A DNA stretch of 64,000 nucleotides from an uncultured Lachnospiraceae bacterium (lineage in GTDB: Bacteria > Bacillota > Clostridia > Lachnospirales > Lachnospiraceae). The stretch lies in contig CAKRFU010000012.1 of NCBI GenBank assembly GCA_934320845.1, forward strand, positions 28,737 through 92,736, written 5' to 3'. The notes beneath the pieces are model-generated. The model did not search any database and was not told the origin of the DNA. It saw nothing but the letters and a program-made list of their open reading frames with translations. Below are positions 63,911 through 64,000 of the stretch, in pieces (positions within the stretch are counted from its first letter, which is position 1; each line of letters starts with the position of its first letter). The translations under genes and the position numbers were made by a program.

Positions 63911-64000
63911 TTATATAGTCACTTCTTCTATAACGCATGTATGATGTTTTTTATCCTTTCCATCCGCATCATAACTAATTCCTACTAAGAGTATTTTATC
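63911..64000 (-). CDS. 3' end of a gene, possibly AAA-ATPase/PD-(D/E)XK protein
   Basis: The last 29 codons of a gene that enters from the right edge, ending in TAA: DKILLVGISYDADGKDKKHH, then CVIEEVTI. The pattern of a beta strand (KILLVGISYD), charged turn and H.CxIE strand resembles the end of the Lachnospiraceae AAA-ATPase proteins with a C-terminal PD-(D/E)XK nuclease domain. The fragment is too short to be certain. Confidence 0.5.
   Translation of the reverse strand, partial: DKILLVGISYDADGKDKKHHTCVIEEVTI

Noticed and set aside
1..64000. CRISPR arrays
   Set aside because: No evenly spaced direct repeats were seen; the three 16-bp palindromes are kilobases apart.
1..64000. tRNA or rRNA genes, including a tRNA attachment site
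   Set aside because: No cloverleaf or rRNA sequence was noticed. The integrase junction lies in a protein gene.

Overview
The window reads as low-GC Firmicutes DNA, most likely a Lachnospiraceae-type clostridium. Purine-rich AGGAGG ribosome sites, AT-rich spacers, class Clostridia housekeeping genes and a Lachnospiraceae-style prophage support this. The species cannot be read from the sequence. Two unrelated parts are joined: positions 1 to about 23,755 are one end of an integrated tailed prophage that continues past the left edge, and the rest is host chromosome.

Prophage (1-23,755). From a consensus promoter at 18,097-18,125 the lytic genes run leftward. They include small membrane and DNA-binding proteins, an HUH replication protein fused to an RNase H-like domain, an HNH protein, a protein beside a PcfJ-like protein, a DUF3102/DUF551-type protein and a DUF1492-like late regulator. 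Packaging and head genes follow: terminase small and large subunits, SPP1-type portal, MuF head protein, GP20-type scaffold and SU10/DUF5309-type capsid. The MuF protein carries an AT-rich C-terminal metallopeptidase-like domain followed by a tightly coupled 90-aa gene, which looks like a polymorphic toxin with its immunity gene. Rightward genes serve lysogeny: an XRE repressor with an array of operators, a membrane-anchored winged-helix protein, and a large serine integrase at the right end. Between the last two lies a leftward three-gene cassette: a STAS-GHKL ATPase, a STAS-like protein and a PIN nuclease. This is the best candidate for an undescribed regulatory or defence system. A perfect 16-bp palindrome, GTTGCACCGGTGCAAC, occurs three times in the prophage. 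Two copies lie just after accessory genes and one lies in frame in the linker of the Rep fusion.

The junction. Immediately right of the integrase is the 3' part of a polysaccharide deacetylase gene, so the phage has split that gene. A decayed chemotaxis receptor pseudogene follows.

Host region (25,000-64,000). Genes here are intact and ordinary: Na/Pi cotransporter, secreted BIG2 protein, class A PBP, tyrA-pcrA, argH, corA, an MscS channel, DUF1015, a HAD-GNAT fusion, a flavodoxin-GNAT fusion, tyrS, a GGDEF protein, galE-glf-gtrA-glmS (galactofuranose and amino-sugar supply), a chemotaxis receptor, GreA, a GT2 glycosyltransferase, an LtaS-type enzyme, and a two-gene ABC exporter. The exporter lies beside a LacI-type regulator, and both share an identical 16-bp operator. 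At the right end there is a 577-base gene-free stretch holding a long imperfect hairpin with 6S-RNA-like architecture, two terminator-like hairpins, and the 3' end of one more gene.
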